From NCBI RefSeq assembly GCF_010020825.1, contig NZ_JAACJE010000001.1, positions 186,001 to 250,000 on the forward strand: a DNA stretch of 64,000 nucleotides, in the 5' to 3' direction. Source of the stretch: Acidovorax sp. 210-6 (GTDB taxonomy: Bacteria > Pseudomonadota > Gammaproteobacteria > Burkholderiales > Burkholderiaceae_C). This document shows positions 16,928 to 26,933 of this stretch, piece after piece. The notes beneath the pieces were generated by a model that saw nothing but the letters and a program-made list of their open reading frames with translations, searched no databases and was not told the origin of the DNA. Positions within the stretch are counted from its first letter, which is position 1, and each line of letters begins with the position of its first letter. Both the position numbers and the translations under genes were made by a program.

Positions 16928-17944
16928 TCAGGCCGCGGCGGCACGTTGCAGGCGGTCGCGCACACCTTCCCAGTCGGGGGTGTCGGGCGGTGTCTCGATC
17001 CAGATGAGCCGTGCACCGGCGTCGTCGAAACTGCGCAGCGCGGCAAACAGCTGCTGGGCCGTGGCCTCGGCGTCGTCGGGCATGCGCCGCAGCAGCACCT
17101 GCGGCGACGCGCTGCGCAGCGGAGCGCGCGCATACACCGCCAGGTGCGCGGCCTCGGCGCCGAGCAGGTCCAGACCCGTCTGCAGCGCCTTGGCATCCAT
17201 GAGGCGCACCTTGGCGTTCGGCGCGTAATGGGCTTCCAACGTGCCTGAGGCCCGTGGTGTCAGCGCGGGGAGCTCTTCTTTTGATAGCGGTTCGATGCCG
17301 CAGGCGGCCGCGATCTGGGTGCGCGTGATGGCGCCGGGGCGCAGCAGCACGGGCACGCCGCGCGTGCAATCGACGATGGTCGATTCGATGCCCACGCCGC
17401 AGGGGCCGCCGTCGAGCACCAGCAGCGATGCGCCGAACTCGTCCTGCACATGCAGTGCCGTGGTGGGGCTGACGCGGCCGAACCGGTTGGCGCTGGGTGC
17501 GGCCAGGCCCCACACGGGCGGGCCGCCGAACTCGGGGCCGTCGCCGGGCGCGGCGCAGGCCTGCAGCACGGCATGGGCCACGGGGTGGGCCGGGCAGCGC
17601 AGGCCCACGCTGTCCTGGCCGCCGGTGGCGGCCGTTGCCACGCCACTTAAGCGCGGCAGGATGAGCGTCAGCGGGCCGGGCCAGAACGCATCGACCAGGG
17701 CCTGGGCGAAGGCCGGCACCTCGCGCGCGAAGTGCGTGATGCCCGATGCGTCGGCCACGTGCACGATCAGCGGGTGGTCGCTGGGCCTACCCTTGGCGGC
17801 GAAGATCTGCGCCACGGCGGCGTCGCTGCTGGCGTCGGCCGCCAGTCCGTACACCGTTTCGGTGGGCAGGCCCAGCAACGCGCCGCCGCGCAGCGCGCGT
17901 GCCGCAGCGGCGATGGCCGAGGGATCGTTGCCGTCGAGGATCAT
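16928..17944 (-). CDS. sua5: L-threonylcarbamoyladenylate synthase (Sua5 type, two-domain)
   Basis: 338 residues. The YrdC domain (about 1-200) contains GLPTETVYGLAADA, KGRPSDHPL and SANRFGRVSPT, which bind threonine, bicarbonate and ATP. A C-terminal Sua5 domain (about 240-338) makes this the long form rather than TsaC. It makes threonylcarbamoyl-AMP for the t6A modification completed by TsaB/D/E. The chosen start ATG 17944 lies 8 nt from the purK stop. It is the last gene of a purE-purK-sua5 operon, an arrangement found in related genomes. Confidence 0.92.
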   Translation of the reverse strand: MILDGNDPSAIAAAARALRGGALLGLPTETVYGLAADASSDAAVAQIFAAKGRPSDHPLIVHVADASGITHFAREVPAFAQALVDAFWPGPLTLILPRLSGVATAATGGQDSVGLRCPAHPVAHAVLQACAAPGDGPEFGGPPVWGLAAPSANRFGRVSPTTALHVQDEFGASLLVLDGGPCGVGIESTIVDCTRGVPVLLRPGAITRTQIAAACGIEPLSKEELPALTPRASGTLEAHYAPNAKVRLMDAKALQTGLDLLGAEAAHLAVYARAPLRSASPQVLLRRMPDDAEATAQQLFAALRSFDDAGARLIWIETPPDTPDWEGVRDRLQRAAAA

Positions 17945-17952
17945 GGGGCGGC

Positions 17953-19125
17953 TCAGAAAGGCGCGATGCCCAGGATGGCGGCCGCCTGCAGCGCCGTGGC
18001 GCGCGCCTGCGGTGCCGTGGGGGCGGTGATATTCAGGTGCCCCATCTTGCGGCCATGCTTGGCCAGCGTCTTGCCGTACAGGTGCAGGTGCGTGCCGGGC
18101 AAGGCCAGCACCTCGGCCCAGGGCGGCGTTTGCGCCGTCTCGCCGCGGGCGAACCACAGGTCGCCCAGCAGGTTGAGCATGACGGCGGCGCTGTGCTGGC
18201 GCGGCTGCGTCAGTGGAAGGCCGGCCATGGTGCGCACCTGCAGCTCGAACTGCGAGACGTCGCAGGCATTCTGGCTGTAATGGCCGCTGTTGTGCGGGCG
18301 CGGCGCGATCTCGTTGACGACCAGGCTGCCGTCCTGCAGAACGAAAAACTCCACACACAGCACGCCCACGTAGTCGAGGCCTTGTGCTATGGAAATCGCA
18401 GCGCTTACCGCTTGACTGGCAAGCGCTGGCGGCAGATTTTCTTCATGCACCTCGGTCACGGCCAGGATGCCGTCGCGGTGCAGGTTGCGCTGCACCGGCA
18501 GATGCACGGTGGCGCCGTCGGCGCCGCGCGCCACGATCACCGAGCATTCGAGCTGCAGCGGCAGCATCTTCTCTAACACGCAGGGCACCTGGCCGACCGA
18601 GCCCCAAGCGGCGGCCAGCTCGGCGGCGGTTTTCACGCGCACCTGGCCCTTGCCGTCGTAGCCCAAGCGGGCGGTTTTCAGAATCCCGGGCAGCAGATCG
18701 GCGGGCACGGCGGCCAGCTGTTCGGCCGTCTCGATCACGGCATAGGGTGCGCAGGGCACGCCGCAGCGCACGAAATGCGCCTTCTCCTGGGCGCGGTCCT
18801 GCGCCACGGCCACGGCGCGTGCGGCCGGCGCCACGGGGCACTGCCCGGCCAGCGCGGCCAGGGAGACGGCGGGCACGTTCTCGAACTCGGTGGTGACGGC
18901 GTCGCTGAGCGCCGCCAGCCGCGCCAGGCCGTCGGGGTCTTCGTAGCCGGTCTGGATGTGGTGGTGGCTCACCCGTCCGGCGGGGCTCTCCACGTCGGCA
19001 TCGAGCACGGCGGTGAAATAGCCCATGGCCTGCGCCGCGTGCGCGAACATGCGGCCGAGCTGGCCACCACCCAACACGCCGAGCGTGCTGCCGGGGGGCA
19101 AATAGCGGATGGGGTGGGCGCTCAT
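17953..19125 (-). CDS. purK: N5-carboxyaminoimidazole ribonucleotide synthase
   Basis: 390-residue ATP-grasp enzyme of purine synthesis; it carboxylates AIR using ATP and bicarbonate. The N-terminus has the characteristic [16 protein letters not shown]. The ATP-grasp core includes [13 protein letters not shown] (about residue 152), and the C-terminus has [18 protein letters not shown]. The start overlaps the purE stop (ATGA). A copy of the interspersed palindromic repeat (18386-18444) lies within the coding region and is read as [14 protein letters not shown]; the frame is intact. Confidence 0.95.
   Translation of the reverse strand: MSAHPIRYLPPGSTLGVLGGGQLGRMFAHAAQAMGYFTAVLDADVESPAGRVSHHHIQTGYEDPDGLARLAALSDAVTTEFENVPAVSLAALAGQCPVAPAARAVAVAQDRAQEKAHFVRCGVPCAPYAVIETAEQLAAVPADLLPGILKTARLGYDGKGQVRVKTAAELAAAWGSVGQVPCVLEKMLPLQLECSVIVARGADGATVHLPVQRNLHRDGILAVTEVHEENLPPALASQAVSAAISIAQGLDYVGVLCVEFFVLQDGSLVVNEIAPRPHNSGHYSQNACDVSQFELQVRTMAGLPLTQPRQHSAAVMLNLLGDLWFARGETAQTPPWAEVLALPGTHLHLYGKTLAKHGRKMGHLNITAPTAPQARATALQAAAILGIAPF
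18386..18444. repeat. Interspersed palindromic repeat inside purK (reverse orientation)
   Basis: GCTATGGAAAT, then AGCGCTT and AAGCGCT arms separated by 14 nt, then GGCGGCAGATTTT: the order of elements seen in the intergenic copies. It is degenerate but keeps the 7-bp arms AGCGCTT/AAGCGCT. Purine-gene function is presumably unaffected because the frame stays open. Confidence 0.6.
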
Positions 19126-19619
19126 CGGGCAGCGGGGGGCAAGGTCATGTTGCGCGCCACCTCGGTCTGGGCGGCGCGGAAGGCTTCGAGCCGCTGGCGC
19201 AGCGTGGGGTTCTCGTTGGCCAGCAGCGCGACGGCGAACAGCGCCGCGTTGGCCGCGCCCGCCGTTCCGATGGCGAAGGTGGCCACGGGGATGCCCTTGG
19301 GCATCTGCACGATGCTGTGCAGCGAATCCACGCCCTGCAGGTGGCGGCTGGCCACCGGCACGCCCAGCACGGGCACGGTGGTCTTGGCCGCGATCATGCC
19401 CGGCAGGTGGGCCGCGCCGCCTGCGCCCGCGATGATGGCCTTGAGCCCGCGGCTGGCGGCGGCCTCGGCGTAGGCGAACATATCGTCGGGCATGCGGTGG
19501 GCCGAGACCACGCGGGCCTCATGCGCGATGCCAAATTGCTGGAGAATCTCGACTGCGTGCTGCATGGTGTCCCAGTCGCTGCTGGAGCCCATGACCACAC
19601 CGATCTGGATGGGTGTCAT
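19122..19619 (-). CDS. purE: N5-carboxyaminoimidazole ribonucleotide mutase
   Basis: 165 residues, class I PurE, which converts N5-CAIR to CAIR. The signature [16 protein letters not shown] at the start and [13 protein letters not shown] (about residue 42), carrying the active-site histidine, are both present, followed by [11 protein letters not shown]. It is first in the purE-purK-sua5 operon and overlaps purK by 4 nt. Confidence 0.96.
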   Translation of the reverse strand: MTPIQIGVVMGSSSDWDTMQHAVEILQQFGIAHEARVVSAHRMPDDMFAYAEAAASRGLKAIIAGAGGAAHLPGMIAAKTTVPVLGVPVASRHLQGVDSLHSIVQMPKGIPVATFAIGTAGAANAALFAVALLANENPTLRQRLEAFRAAQTEVARNMTLPPAAR

Positions 19620-19717
19620 AGTGTGAGGTGCGGAGCGCCGCGCTGGCCGCCTGTTGCAGAGTGTGAACCCGAGATTTTACTTTTTGCCACCCGGTGCCGG
19701 GGAAGGGCCATTGCCAC

Positions 19718-20626
19718 ATGATCGACATCACCGTAGAAAACTTTGAAGCCGAGGTCATCGCTGCCTCCATGAATGTGCCCGTGCTGGTGGATTTCTGGGC
19801 GCCCTGGTGCGGCCCGTGCAAGACCCTGGGGCCCGTGCTCGAAAAGCTGGAAACCGAGTACGCAGGCCGTTTTGTGCTGGCCAAGATCAACTCCGATACC
19901 GAGCAGCAAATTGCCGCCATGTTCGGCATTCGCAGCATCCCCACCTGCGTGCTGCTGATGAACGGTCAGCCCGTGGATGGCTTCACGGGCGCGCTGCCCG
20001 AGGGCAAGGTGCGCGAGTTTCTGGATCGCCACGTGCCCAGCGCCGAAGAAGCCCTCGCTGAAGCCGAGGAAGAGGAAGCCCAGGATGCTCTGGCCAGCGG
20101 CGACACCGATGCTGCACTCGAAAAGCTCCAGCACGCGGTGGCCACCGACCCGGCCAATGACGATGCGCGCTTCGACTACGTCAAGCTGCTGCTGCAACTG
20201 GGTCGCGACGATGATGCCAAGGTGGCCTTCGCTCCGGTCATCGCCAAGGCCGCTGGCTCGCGCCGCCTGGGGGCGCTCAAGGTGTGGATGGATGCTATAG
20301 ATTTTGTAGCTATTGGCGCAAATCCAGAAGGCGCCATTGCCGAATTTGATGCAAAGATTGCTGCCAACCGGCGTGACTTTGAAGCGCGCTTCGGCCGCGC
20401 GCGCTGGCTGATGGCCCACCAGCGCTGGACGGAGGCCATGGACGAGTTGCTCGAAATCCTCATGCGCGACAAGGGCTGGAACGACGAGGCTGCGCGCAAG
20501 ACGTATGTCTCCATCCTGGAAATCATCGAGCCGCCCAAGCCCAAGGTCGCCGAAGGCCAGATCCCGCCCGAAGACCCCGTGGTGGCCAGCTACCGCCGGC
20601 GCTTGAGTTCGGTGGTGCTGAGCTGA
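19718..20626 (+). CDS. cnoX: Thioredoxin-fold chaperone with TPR tail (CnoX/YbbN family)
   Basis: 302 residues. The N-terminal thioredoxin domain (1-105) has WAPWCGPCK, a complete CXXC redox site, unlike E. coli CnoX, where the motif is degraded. The rest is helical TPR-like repeats, with an acidic linker EEALAEAEEEEAQDAL. CnoX protects proteins from over-oxidation and hands them to GroEL. The start ATG 19718 gives MIDITVENF; the longer frame upstream would add residues with no family match. A degenerate copy of the palindromic repeat (20294-20336) is translated as DAIDFVAIGANPEGAI in the TPR part. Confidence 0.88.
   Translation: MIDITVENFEAEVIAASMNVPVLVDFWAPWCGPCKTLGPVLEKLETEYAGRFVLAKINSDTEQQIAAMFGIRSIPTCVLLMNGQPVDGFTGALPEGKVREFLDRHVPSAEEALAEAEEEEAQDALASGDTDAALEKLQHAVATDPANDDARFDYVKLLLQLGRDDDAKVAFAPVIAKAAGSRRLGALKVWMDAIDFVAIGANPEGAIAEFDAKIAANRRDFEARFGRARWLMAHQRWTEAMDELLEILMRDKGWNDEAARKTYVSILEIIEPPKPKVAEGQIPPEDPVVASYRRRLSSVVLS
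20294..20336. repeat. Interspersed palindromic repeat inside cnoX (reverse orientation)
   Basis: GCTATAGATTTTGTAGCTA followed by TTGGCGC and GGCGCC arms, ending in CCATT. This matches the GCTAT...GTAGCT plus GCGC-arm layout of the intergenic copies. Its lower GC content than the surrounding coding sequence is visible by eye. Confidence 0.6.
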
Positions 20627-20639
20627 ACGCCTGCCGCCT

Positions 20640-21020
20640 TCACGCAGCCCGGCGTGACTGCACCACAGGCTGCGCGGCGGGCACGCCCTCCGTAGCCAGC
20701 ACCCGGCTGGGGTTGAGGCTGCGAATGGGAATCGAGCGGTCTTGCGGAATGCCGCCCGAGAGCTGCAGCGCCAGGTAGCGCCCGCAGCACACGCGCAGAA
20801 ACGACGCAAAGTTGTCCACGCTGCCGCGCTCGGCCAGCAGTTCGTCGTGCAGCCGCGCGCACAACTGGGGTACACCCATGCCGTCGCGCGCGGCAATCTC
20901 CTCCAGCACCTGCCAGAACAGGTTCTCCAGCCGGATGCTGGTGGCCACCCCATGCAGCCGCACCGAACGGGCGCGGCAGCTGTACAGGGCGGGGTCGGCA
21001 CTGATAAAGACCTGGCACAT
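20640..21020 (-). CDS. Ribbon-helix-helix domain protein
   Basis: 126 residues. The first ~70 residues, with RSVRLHGVATSIRLENLFWQVL and then GMGVPQLCARLHDEL, match the RHH_4 domain found in many proteobacteria, so a DNA-binding or regulatory role is likely. The C-terminal 40 residues (IPIRSLNPSRVLATEGVPAA) show no known domain. I chose the ATG at 21020 because GGAG lies about 10 nt upstream and the domain begins there. It is followed, convergently, by cnoX. Target unknown. Confidence 0.72.
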   Translation of the reverse strand: MCQVFISADPALYSCRARSVRLHGVATSIRLENLFWQVLEEIAARDGMGVPQLCARLHDELLAERGSVDNFASFLRVCCGRYLALQLSGGIPQDRSIPIRSLNPSRVLATEGVPAAQPVVQSRRAA

Positions 21021-21102
21021 GGCGGGTATCTCCAGGGGGCTGAAAGCAGCCGCCATCTTGCGCGCCCGTACAGGGGCGTGCAAGCGGGCAAGCCCGGAGG
21101 AC

Positions 21103-21684
21103 TCAGTGCGTGATGCGCGTACCCAGCACGGCCAGGAACTGCGCAATCCAGTCCGGATGTGCGGGCCAGGCCGGGGCAGTCACGAGCTTGCCGTCGGTGT
21201 GGGCCTTGTCCACCGCGATGTCGGCATACCGGCCGCCGGCCAGTTCCACCTCGGCACGGCAGGCCGGGTAGGCCGAGCAACTGCGGCCCTGGAGCACGCC
21301 CGCGCCCGCCAGGAGCTGCGCCGCGTGGCAGATGGCCGCCACGGGCTTGTCGGCCTCGAAAAAGTGGCGCACGGCAGCCACCACGGCGGGGTAGGTGCGC
21401 AGGTACTCTGGTCCGCGCCCGCCGGGCAGCACCAAGGCATCGTAGTCCTGGGGCCGCACTTCGGCAAAGCTGGCGTTGAGCGTGAAATGGTGCCCCGGCT
21501 TCTCGCTGTAGGTCTGGGCACCCTCGAAGTCGTGGATGGCGGTCTTGATCTGCTCGCCCGCCTTCTTGTCGGGGCACACGGCGTGCACCTGGTGGCCTAC
21601 GGCCAGCAGCGCCTGGAAGGGCACCATGGTCTCGTAGTCCTCGCAGTAATCGCCACAGATCATCAGAATCTTTTTTCCGGCCAT
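21103..21684 (-). CDS. DJ-1/PfpI family protein
   Basis: 193 residues. The nucleophilic cysteine is in AICHAAQLL (about residue 118), the elbow common to DJ-1/PfpI proteins (YhbO/YajL-like deglycase or protease homologues). [16 protein letters not shown] precedes it, and the N-terminal glutamate in GDYCEDYE could activate the Cys. The protein is cytoplasmic. The family includes stress proteins acting on glycated or damaged molecules; the exact reaction is not settled for this branch. The start ATG 21684 has GGAG a few bases upstream. Confidence 0.85.
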   Translation of the reverse strand: MAGKKILMICGDYCEDYETMVPFQALLAVGHQVHAVCPDKKAGEQIKTAIHDFEGAQTYSEKPGHHFTLNASFAEVRPQDYDALVLPGGRGPEYLRTYPAVVAAVRHFFEADKPVAAICHAAQLLAGAGVLQGRSCSAYPACRAEVELAGGRYADIAVDKAHTDGKLVTAPAWPAHPDWIAQFLAVLGTRITH

Positions 21685-21790
21685 GCGTGTCTCCTGGGGT
21701 TGGATAGAGGAGTCCGCATTCTTGCGGCGCAGGCGCGATCTGTGGTGTTAGCCGGTTACTACATCGCCCGGCCGGGCGGTGCCAGGGGCA

Positions 21791-22714
21791 TCAGCCCGTC
21801 AGGCGTTGCAGGGCTTCGCGGTACTTGGCCGCGGTTTTTTCGATGACCTCCTGCGGCAGGCGTGGCGCGGGGGCGGTCTTGTCCCAGGGCTTGCCGTTGA
21901 CCTTGGCCTGCTCCAGCCAGTCGCGCAGGAACTGCTTGTCGTAGCTGGGTGGGTTTTCGCCCTTGGCCAGGGCCTCTGCGTAGCCTTCCACGGGCCAGTA
22001 GCGGGAGCTGTCGGGGGTCAGCACTTCATCCATCAGCACCAGGCGGCCCTGTGGGTCCAGGCCGAACTCGAACTTGGTGTCGGCAATGATCATGCCCTTG
22101 GTCCGCGCGATGTCTGCGGCGGCCTGGTAGATGGCAATGCTCACGTCGCGGATCTTGGCGGCCAGTTCGGGGCCGATCATCTCCACCGTGCGCTCGAAGG
22201 TGATGTTCTCGTCGTGCTCACCCACGGCGGCCTTGGCCGCTGGGGTATAGATGGGGCTGGGCAGCTTGGCTGCGTTGGTCAGGCCTGCGGGCAGGGGCAC
22301 GCCGCACACGGACTGGCTCTCCTGGTACTCCTTCCAGCCGCTGCCGGCCAGGTAGCCGCGCACCACGGCTTCCACCGGAATGGGCTGCAGGCGCTGCACC
22401 AGCATGGAGCGGCCACGCACCTGCGCTGCCTCGGCTGGGCTGACCACGCTCTCGGGGGCTTCGCCGGTCAGGTGGTTGGGGCACAGGTGGCCCAGCTTGT
22501 CGAACCAGAACAGCGCCATCTGGGTCAGCAGCTCACCCTTGCCCGGAATGGGCTCACCCATGATCACATCGAACGCCGAAATGCGGTCGCTGGCCACCAT
22601 CAGGATGCGGTCGGTGCCCACGGCGTAGTTGTCGCGCACCTTGCCGCGTGCCAGCAGGGGCAGGGAGCTGAGGGCAGAGGTGTGCAGGGCGGTGGGGTTG
22701 GACGGGAGGTTCAT
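21791..22714 (-). CDS. purC: Phosphoribosylaminoimidazole-succinocarboxamide synthase
   Basis: 307 residues, the longer PurC form of many bacteria and yeast. Visible motifs are [13 protein letters not shown] (nucleotide site), [19 protein letters not shown], and the conserved [20 protein letters not shown] near residue 213, followed by DSSRYWP. It joins aspartate to CAIR in purine synthesis. It is transcribed away from hpf. The purE and purK genes lie about 2 kb away on the same strand, with a PfpI gene and others between. Confidence 0.96.
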   Translation of the reverse strand: MNLPSNPTALHTSALSSLPLLARGKVRDNYAVGTDRILMVASDRISAFDVIMGEPIPGKGELLTQMALFWFDKLGHLCPNHLTGEAPESVVSPAEAAQVRGRSMLVQRLQPIPVEAVVRGYLAGSGWKEYQESQSVCGVPLPAGLTNAAKLPSPIYTPAAKAAVGEHDENITFERTVEMIGPELAAKIRDVSIAIYQAAADIARTKGMIIADTKFEFGLDPQGRLVLMDEVLTPDSSRYWPVEGYAEALAKGENPPSYDKQFLRDWLEQAKVNGKPWDKTAPAPRLPQEVIEKTAAKYREALQRLTG

Positions 22715-23038
22715 GGAAAAACGCTGTCAGGGGAGTGTGCGCGAATGGATGCCGCCGTGCGGCGGTCTGGGCCCAGGGGGCCTGCGCATTGTATGCGGCG
22801 TGCCTTTCCGTCCACGAGGTGGAGGCGGCGCAGGAGAGGAACCCAACCATTGTGCGCCGTTTTGGGGCGTTTGGCACCTGTTGCGGGAAAACCCGCTGCT
22901 CTGCACCGGAATGGGATTGCTTTTGGTACTTGGCGGGCGCATAGTGAAAGCACGGCGGGCGGTTGGAGCCGACTGCCGGGTCGCCACAGGGTGTGCTGTG
23001 GCGGCGCCTATCTTCCGAGTGCCACAGGAGACCTGTTT
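22715..23038. other. 324-nt divergent intergenic region purC / hpf
   Basis: No gene is visible; the open frames crossing it are shadows. It must hold the promoters of purC and hpf. I see no clear palindromic operator. CACAGGAG at the right end is the hpf ribosome-binding site. A TGGCAC..TTGC sequence at 22872-22884 has the wrong spacing for sigma-54. Confidence 0.5.
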
Positions 23039-23371
23039 ATGAACCTGACGATCAGCGGTCATCATCTCGAAGTCACCCCCGCCCTGCGCAGTTATGTCAC
23101 CTCCAAGCTGGATCGGATCACCCGGCATTTCGACCAGGTGGTCGATGTCAAGGTCCTGCTCACCGTTGAAAAGCAAAAGGAAAAGGAAAAGCGCCAGCGC
23201 GCCGAATGCAATATCCACGTCAAAGGGACCGACCTGTTCGCCGAATGCTCCCATGCCGATCTGTACGCTGCAGTCGATGAACTCGTGGACAAGATGGACC
23301 GGCAAGTGATGCGCCACAAGGATCGCATCCAGGACCACCATTCCGATGCACGTCGCCGGATGGCCGCGTGA
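23039..23371 (+). CDS. hpf: Ribosome hibernation promoting factor (short form)
   Basis: 110 residues, the short HPF class that helps form inactive 100S ribosomes in stationary phase. The N-terminus [20 protein letters not shown] and the later [20 protein letters not shown] are typical. The C-terminus is basic. ATG at 23039 follows AGGAG by 8 nt. In most proteobacteria rpoN precedes hpf; here the upstream neighbour is purC. A terminator follows (23418-23441), then ptsN and hprK. Confidence 0.93.
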   Translation: MNLTISGHHLEVTPALRSYVTSKLDRITRHFDQVVDVKVLLTVEKQKEKEKRQRAECNIHVKGTDLFAECSHADLYAAVDELVDKMDRQVMRHKDRIQDHHSDARRRMAA

Positions 23372-23417
23372 TCTTCACGCAGTGCGACGGGCGGGCAGGC
23401 AGCCCCGCCGCCTCTCC

Positions 23418-23441
23418 AACCGCCCGATGGGGCGGTTTTTT
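23418..23441 (+). terminator. Rho-independent terminator of hpf
   Basis: AACCGCCC pairs with GGGCGGTT around a GATG loop, and the T-run continues to 23441. Confidence 0.85.
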
Positions 23442-23483
23442 CACAGGGGGTGCCGCAAGCCCGAACCGGCTTTGCGGCGCCAA

Positions 23484-23514
23484 TTGTGAGCGTTTGTTCC
23501 AAGCGGTGCATAAT
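23484..23514 (+). promoter_or_regulatory. Possible ptsN promoter
   Basis: TTGTGA (23484-23489) and CATAAT (23509-23514) are separated by 19 nt, slightly long. The predicted start of transcription would be about 10 nt before the ptsN ATG. No other candidate is better. Confidence 0.35.
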
Positions 23515-23531
23515 CGCGCCCAGAAACTGCC

Positions 23532-23999
23532 ATGAACCGCCTCGCCTCCATCCTGCCTGCCGATCAAGTGCTCGTGAGCGTTGATGCCACCAGCAAGAAA
23601 CGTGCTTTTGAAGAAGCAGGCCTCTTGTTCGAGAGTCTGCACGGCCTGTCGCGGGCGCTGATCACCGACAGTCTGTTTGCCCGCGAACGCCTGGGTTCCA
23701 CCGGCCTGGGGCATGGCGTGGCCATTCCACACGGACGCATCAAGGGGCTCAAGGCTCCGATGGCGGCCGTGTTCCAACTGGCGCAACCCATCGGGTTCGA
23801 CGCGCCGGACGAGCAGCCTGTGGGCCTGCTCATCTTTCTGCTGGTGCCCGAAGCGGCCACGCAGAAACACCTGGAGATTCTTTCCGAAATTGCCGAGCTG
23901 CTCAGCGACGGGCCCTTGCGCGAGAGAATCAAGGGCTGCGCCGATGCGGTCGAACTGCATCGCATGATCGCTGGTTGGCAGTCCACGCAGACGGCCTGA
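23532..23999 (+). CDS. ptsN: Nitrogen regulatory EIIA protein (PTS-Ntr)
   Basis: 155 residues. The phosphorylated histidine lies in [11 protein letters not shown] (about residue 67). The fold motifs LLIFLLVPE and [12 protein letters not shown] are typical of EIIA-Ntr. It receives phosphate from NPr/EI-Ntr and regulates potassium transport and other processes by protein contact; in E. coli it binds TrkA, and a trkA gene is also in this window (38905). hprK follows 31 nt downstream in the same direction. Confidence 0.94.
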   Translation: MNRLASILPADQVLVSVDATSKKRAFEEAGLLFESLHGLSRALITDSLFARERLGSTGLGHGVAIPHGRIKGLKAPMAAVFQLAQPIGFDAPDEQPVGLLIFLLVPEAATQKHLEILSEIAELLSDGPLRERIKGCADAVELHRMIAGWQSTQTA

Positions 24000-24030
24000 G
24001 TTCTTCGCCCCTCCGCAGCGCTCCTTCCCC

Positions 24031-24981
24031 GTGAAACCCAACGTCGTCAGCGCCGATGTCCTGTTCGAGGAGTTTCGCGGCCTGCTCAAGTGGGAATGGG
24101 TCGCGGGCCTGGGGGCCTCGGAGCGCCGCTTTGACGAGGTGGCTGTGCGCTCGGCGCGCTCTGGCGCTGACCTGGTGGGCTACCTCAACTACATCCATCC
24201 CTACCGGGCGCAGATCCTGGGTGAGCGCGAAATCGCTTACCTGGCCAATGCCACGGTGGAGGACTGCAAGCGCAGGATTTCGCGCATCGTCACGCTGGAG
24301 CCTCCGGTGCTGGTGCTGGCCGACGATCAGGTGGCGCCCGACGAACTGGTGTCGATGTGCGAACGCGCCCAGATTCCCATGTTCGCCACGCGCGAGTCGG
24401 CGGCCTTCGTCATCGATGTGCTGCGCGCCTACCTGTCCAAGCATTTCGCCGATCGCACCACCATGCACGGCGTGTTCATGGACATTCTGGGTCTTGGCGT
24501 GCTCATCACGGGGGAATCGGGCCTTGGCAAGAGCGAGCTGGGGCTGGAGCTGATCTCGCGCGGCAACGGGCTGGTGGCCGACGATGCGGTCGATCTGTTC
24601 CGCATCAACCAGAACACGATTGAAGGCAAGTGCCCGGAGCTGCTGCAGAACCTGCTGGAGGTGCGCGGCATCGGTCTGCTGGACATTCGCGCCATTTTTG
24701 GCGAGACAGCAGTACGCCGCAAGATGCGCCTCAAGCTCATCGTGCACCTGGTGCGCAAGGAAACGCTGGAACGCAACTACGAGCGGCTACCCTACGAACC
24801 GTTGACGCAAGACGTGCTGGGCGTTCCGGTGCTCAAGGTGGTGATTCAGGTGGTGGCGGGGCGCAACATTGCCGTGCTGGTGGAGGCTGCCGTGCGCAAC
24901 ACAATCTTGCAGCTGCGCGGGATTGATACCTACCAGGAATTTGTCGAGCGCCACCGCCGCGCCATGGACAAGGGCGGCTGA
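24031..24981 (+). CDS. hprK: HPr kinase/phosphorylase
   Basis: 316 residues starting at a GTG (24031), with [14 protein letters not shown] as the family N-terminus. The Walker A loop GESGLGKSE is near residue 160, followed by the HPrK signature [10 protein letters not shown] and the late [15 protein letters not shown]. It phosphorylates a serine of HPr-like proteins. In betaproteobacteria it sits with ptsN without a sugar PTS, so the role is regulatory. Its TGA (24979-24981) directly abuts the end of fur on the other strand. Confidence 0.95.
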   Translation: MKPNVVSADVLFEEFRGLLKWEWVAGLGASERRFDEVAVRSARSGADLVGYLNYIHPYRAQILGEREIAYLANATVEDCKRRISRIVTLEPPVLVLADDQVAPDELVSMCERAQIPMFATRESAAFVIDVLRAYLSKHFADRTTMHGVFMDILGLGVLITGESGLGKSELGLELISRGNGLVADDAVDLFRINQNTIEGKCPELLQNLLEVRGIGLLDIRAIFGETAVRRKMRLKLIVHLVRKETLERNYERLPYEPLTQDVLGVPVLKVVIQVVAGRNIAVLVEAAVRNTILQLRGIDTYQEFVERHRRAMDKGG

Positions 24982-25410
24982 TTATTTGCCGCGTTGCTGC
25001 GCGGCACACTGCGCGCACTGCCCATACAGGGCCATGGAGTGGTCCTGAACGACCCAGCCCTTGGACTTGGCAACACTCTGCTGGCGCTTCTCGATCTCGG
25101 CGTCGAAGAACTCTTCCACCTTGCCGCAGGCGGTGCAGATGAAGTGATCGTGGTGCTTGCCTTCGTTCAGTTCGTAAACGGCCTTGCCGCTCTCGAAGTT
25201 GCTGCGGCTCAGAATGCCGGCCTGCTCAAACTGCGTCAGCACGCGGTACACCGTGGCCAGGCCGATGTCTGAATGCTCTTGCAGCAGCACCCGGAACACA
25301 TCTTCAGCCGTCATGTGGCGCTGTGCGCCTTTCTGAAAGATTTCCAGGATCTTGAGCCGGGGAAGCGTGGCCTTGAGGCCGGTGCTCTTGAGTTCTTCGA
25401 TGTTGGACAT
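24982..25410 (-). CDS. fur: Ferric uptake regulator
   Basis: 142 residues. A winged-helix domain (about 1-85) is followed by the metal-binding segment [17 protein letters not shown] and a final CAQCAAQ pair of cysteines for structural zinc. Fur represses iron-uptake genes when loaded with Fe2+. The start ATG 25410 gives [13 protein letters not shown], as in other Burkholderiales. It is divergent from bamE (87 nt apart), a conserved arrangement. It ends flush against hprK with no spacer. Confidence 0.96.
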   Translation of the reverse strand: MSNIEELKSTGLKATLPRLKILEIFQKGAQRHMTAEDVFRVLLQEHSDIGLATVYRVLTQFEQAGILSRSNFESGKAVYELNEGKHHDHFICTACGKVEEFFDAEIEKRQQSVAKSKGWVVQDHSMALYGQCAQCAAQQRGK

Positions 25411-25497
25411 GGCAAGGGTTTGGGGTTGGGTGGTGCGCCGCGCTTGGGCGGGGCCTGCCGCTACAATGGCTTGCATCATATCCTCTGGCCTTTTCCC

Positions 25498-26052
25498 ATG
25501 TCCGCCAACGCTTTTCACAGTGCCCGCCTGGGGGCGATCCTGCTGCTCGGTGCCAGCCTGGCTGCCTGTGGCAGCTTCGACGGTGCGAGTGCGCGCATTG
25601 CCAGCGTCGTGACACCCTACAAAGTGGATGTGGTGCAGGGCAATTTCATTTCGCGTGAGCAGGTCGAGGCCTTGCAGGCCGGTATGGGCCGCCAGCAGGT
25701 GCGCGACATCCTGGGCACCCCGCTGGTCACCAGCCTGTTCCATGCCGATCGCTGGGAGTATGTTTTTTCCCTCCAGCGGCCCGGGCAGCCGGTACAGTCG
25801 CGCAAGCTGACGGTGTTCTTCAAGGGCGATGTCCTGGAGCGTTTCGAGGGCGATGAAATGCCCACCGAGAGCGAATTCGTCGCTTCGCTCGACGCACGCA
25901 AGGGCAAGCGCAAGGTGCCGCAACTCGAAGCCACCGAGGAGCAGCTCGCCAAGTTCCCCGCACCCCAGGCCCCCGCCAAGGCAACCGAGCAGCAGCCTGC
26001 TCCCGCCCCCACGGCCACCCGCTACCCACCGCTCGAATCCAGCACCCGCTGA
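25498..26052 (+). CDS. bamE: Outer membrane protein assembly factor BamE
   Basis: 184 residues. Lipoprotein signal ending LAAC (Cys about residue 22). The BamE/SmpA domain follows: [19 protein letters not shown], then [18 protein letters not shown] and YVFSL. It is part of the BAM complex that inserts beta-barrels. The last ~50 residues are a Pro/Ala/Gln-rich tail not needed by the domain. TACAAT at 25462-25467 is a reasonable -10 element. Divergent from fur; dapB starts 35 nt downstream. Confidence 0.94.
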   Translation: MSANAFHSARLGAILLLGASLAACGSFDGASARIASVVTPYKVDVVQGNFISREQVEALQAGMGRQQVRDILGTPLVTSLFHADRWEYVFSLQRPGQPVQSRKLTVFFKGDVLERFEGDEMPTESEFVASLDARKGKRKVPQLEATEEQLAKFPAPQAPAKATEQQPAPAPTATRYPPLESSTR

Positions 26053-26087
26053 ATGCGGCGCCGGTGCAACCGCATTCAAGGAACGCT

Positions 26088-26924
26088 ATGACAGGGACTT
26101 CCTCCCCCGCTACTTCCCATGCCCCCTACCGCGTGGCGGTGGCCGGGGCTTCCGGCCGCATGGGCCGCATGTTGATCGAGGCCGTGCGTGCCAGCGGCGA
26201 CTGTGTGCTGGCCGGTGCGCTGGACGTGCCTTCCAGCCCTGCCATCGGCTCGGACGCCACGGCGTTCCTGGGCGTGGCCAGCGGTGTGCCCATCACGGCC
26301 GACCTGCGCCAGGGGCTGCAGAACGCCGAGGTGCTGATCGACTTCACCCGCCCTGAGGGTACGCTGGCCCACTTGGCCATCTGCCGCGAGCTGGGCGTAC
26401 AGGCCGTCATTGGCACCACGGGCTTTACCGACGCGCAGAAGGCCGAGATCGCCGCCCATGCACAGCGCACCGCCATCGTCATGGCGCCCAACATGAGCGT
26501 GGGCGTGAACGTCACGCTCAAGCTGCTGGAGATGGCGGCCAAGGCCCTGTCCACTGGCTACGACATCGAGATCATCGAGGCACACCACCGCCACAAGGTG
26601 GACGCGCCCTCGGGCACTGCGCTCAAGATGGGCGAGGTCATCGCAGGCGCGCTGGGCCGTGACCTCAAGGACTGCGCTGTCTATGCCCGCGAGGGCGTCA
26701 CCGGCGAGCGCGATCCATCGAGCATCGGCTTTGCCACCATCCGTGGCGGCGACATCGTCGGCGACCACACGGTGCTGTTCGCGGGCACGGGCGAGCGCAT
26801 CGAGATCACGCACAAGTCCTCCAGCCGCGCCACCTACGCCCAGGGCAGCCTGCGCGCAGTGCGCTTCCTGCGCGGCAAGCCCCATGGCATGTTCGACATG
26901 TTCGACGTGCTGGGTTTGGCGTGA
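26088..26924 (+). CDS. dapB: 4-hydroxy-tetrahydrodipicolinate reductase
   Basis: 278 residues. NAD(P)H-binding [14 protein letters not shown] near residue 20, the catalytic block [18 protein letters not shown] near 163, and a C-terminal GDHTVLFAG region. It acts in lysine and diaminopimelate synthesis. I chose the ATG at 26088, preceded by CAAGGAA, over the in-frame upstream codon at 26064. It is in line with bamE. Confidence 0.95.
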   Translation: MTGTSSPATSHAPYRVAVAGASGRMGRMLIEAVRASGDCVLAGALDVPSSPAIGSDATAFLGVASGVPITADLRQGLQNAEVLIDFTRPEGTLAHLAICRELGVQAVIGTTGFTDAQKAEIAAHAQRTAIVMAPNMSVGVNVTLKLLEMAAKALSTGYDIEIIEAHHRHKVDAPSGTALKMGEVIAGALGRDLKDCAVYAREGVTGERDPSSIGFATIRGGDIVGDHTVLFAGTGERIEITHKSSSRATYAQGSLRAVRFLRGKPHGMFDMFDVLGLA

Positions 26925-26933
26925 ACGTGAACA

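Noticed and set aside
22872-22884. Sigma-54-like TGGCAC..TTGC before hpf
   Set aside because: GG and GC are separated by 8 nt instead of the required 10.
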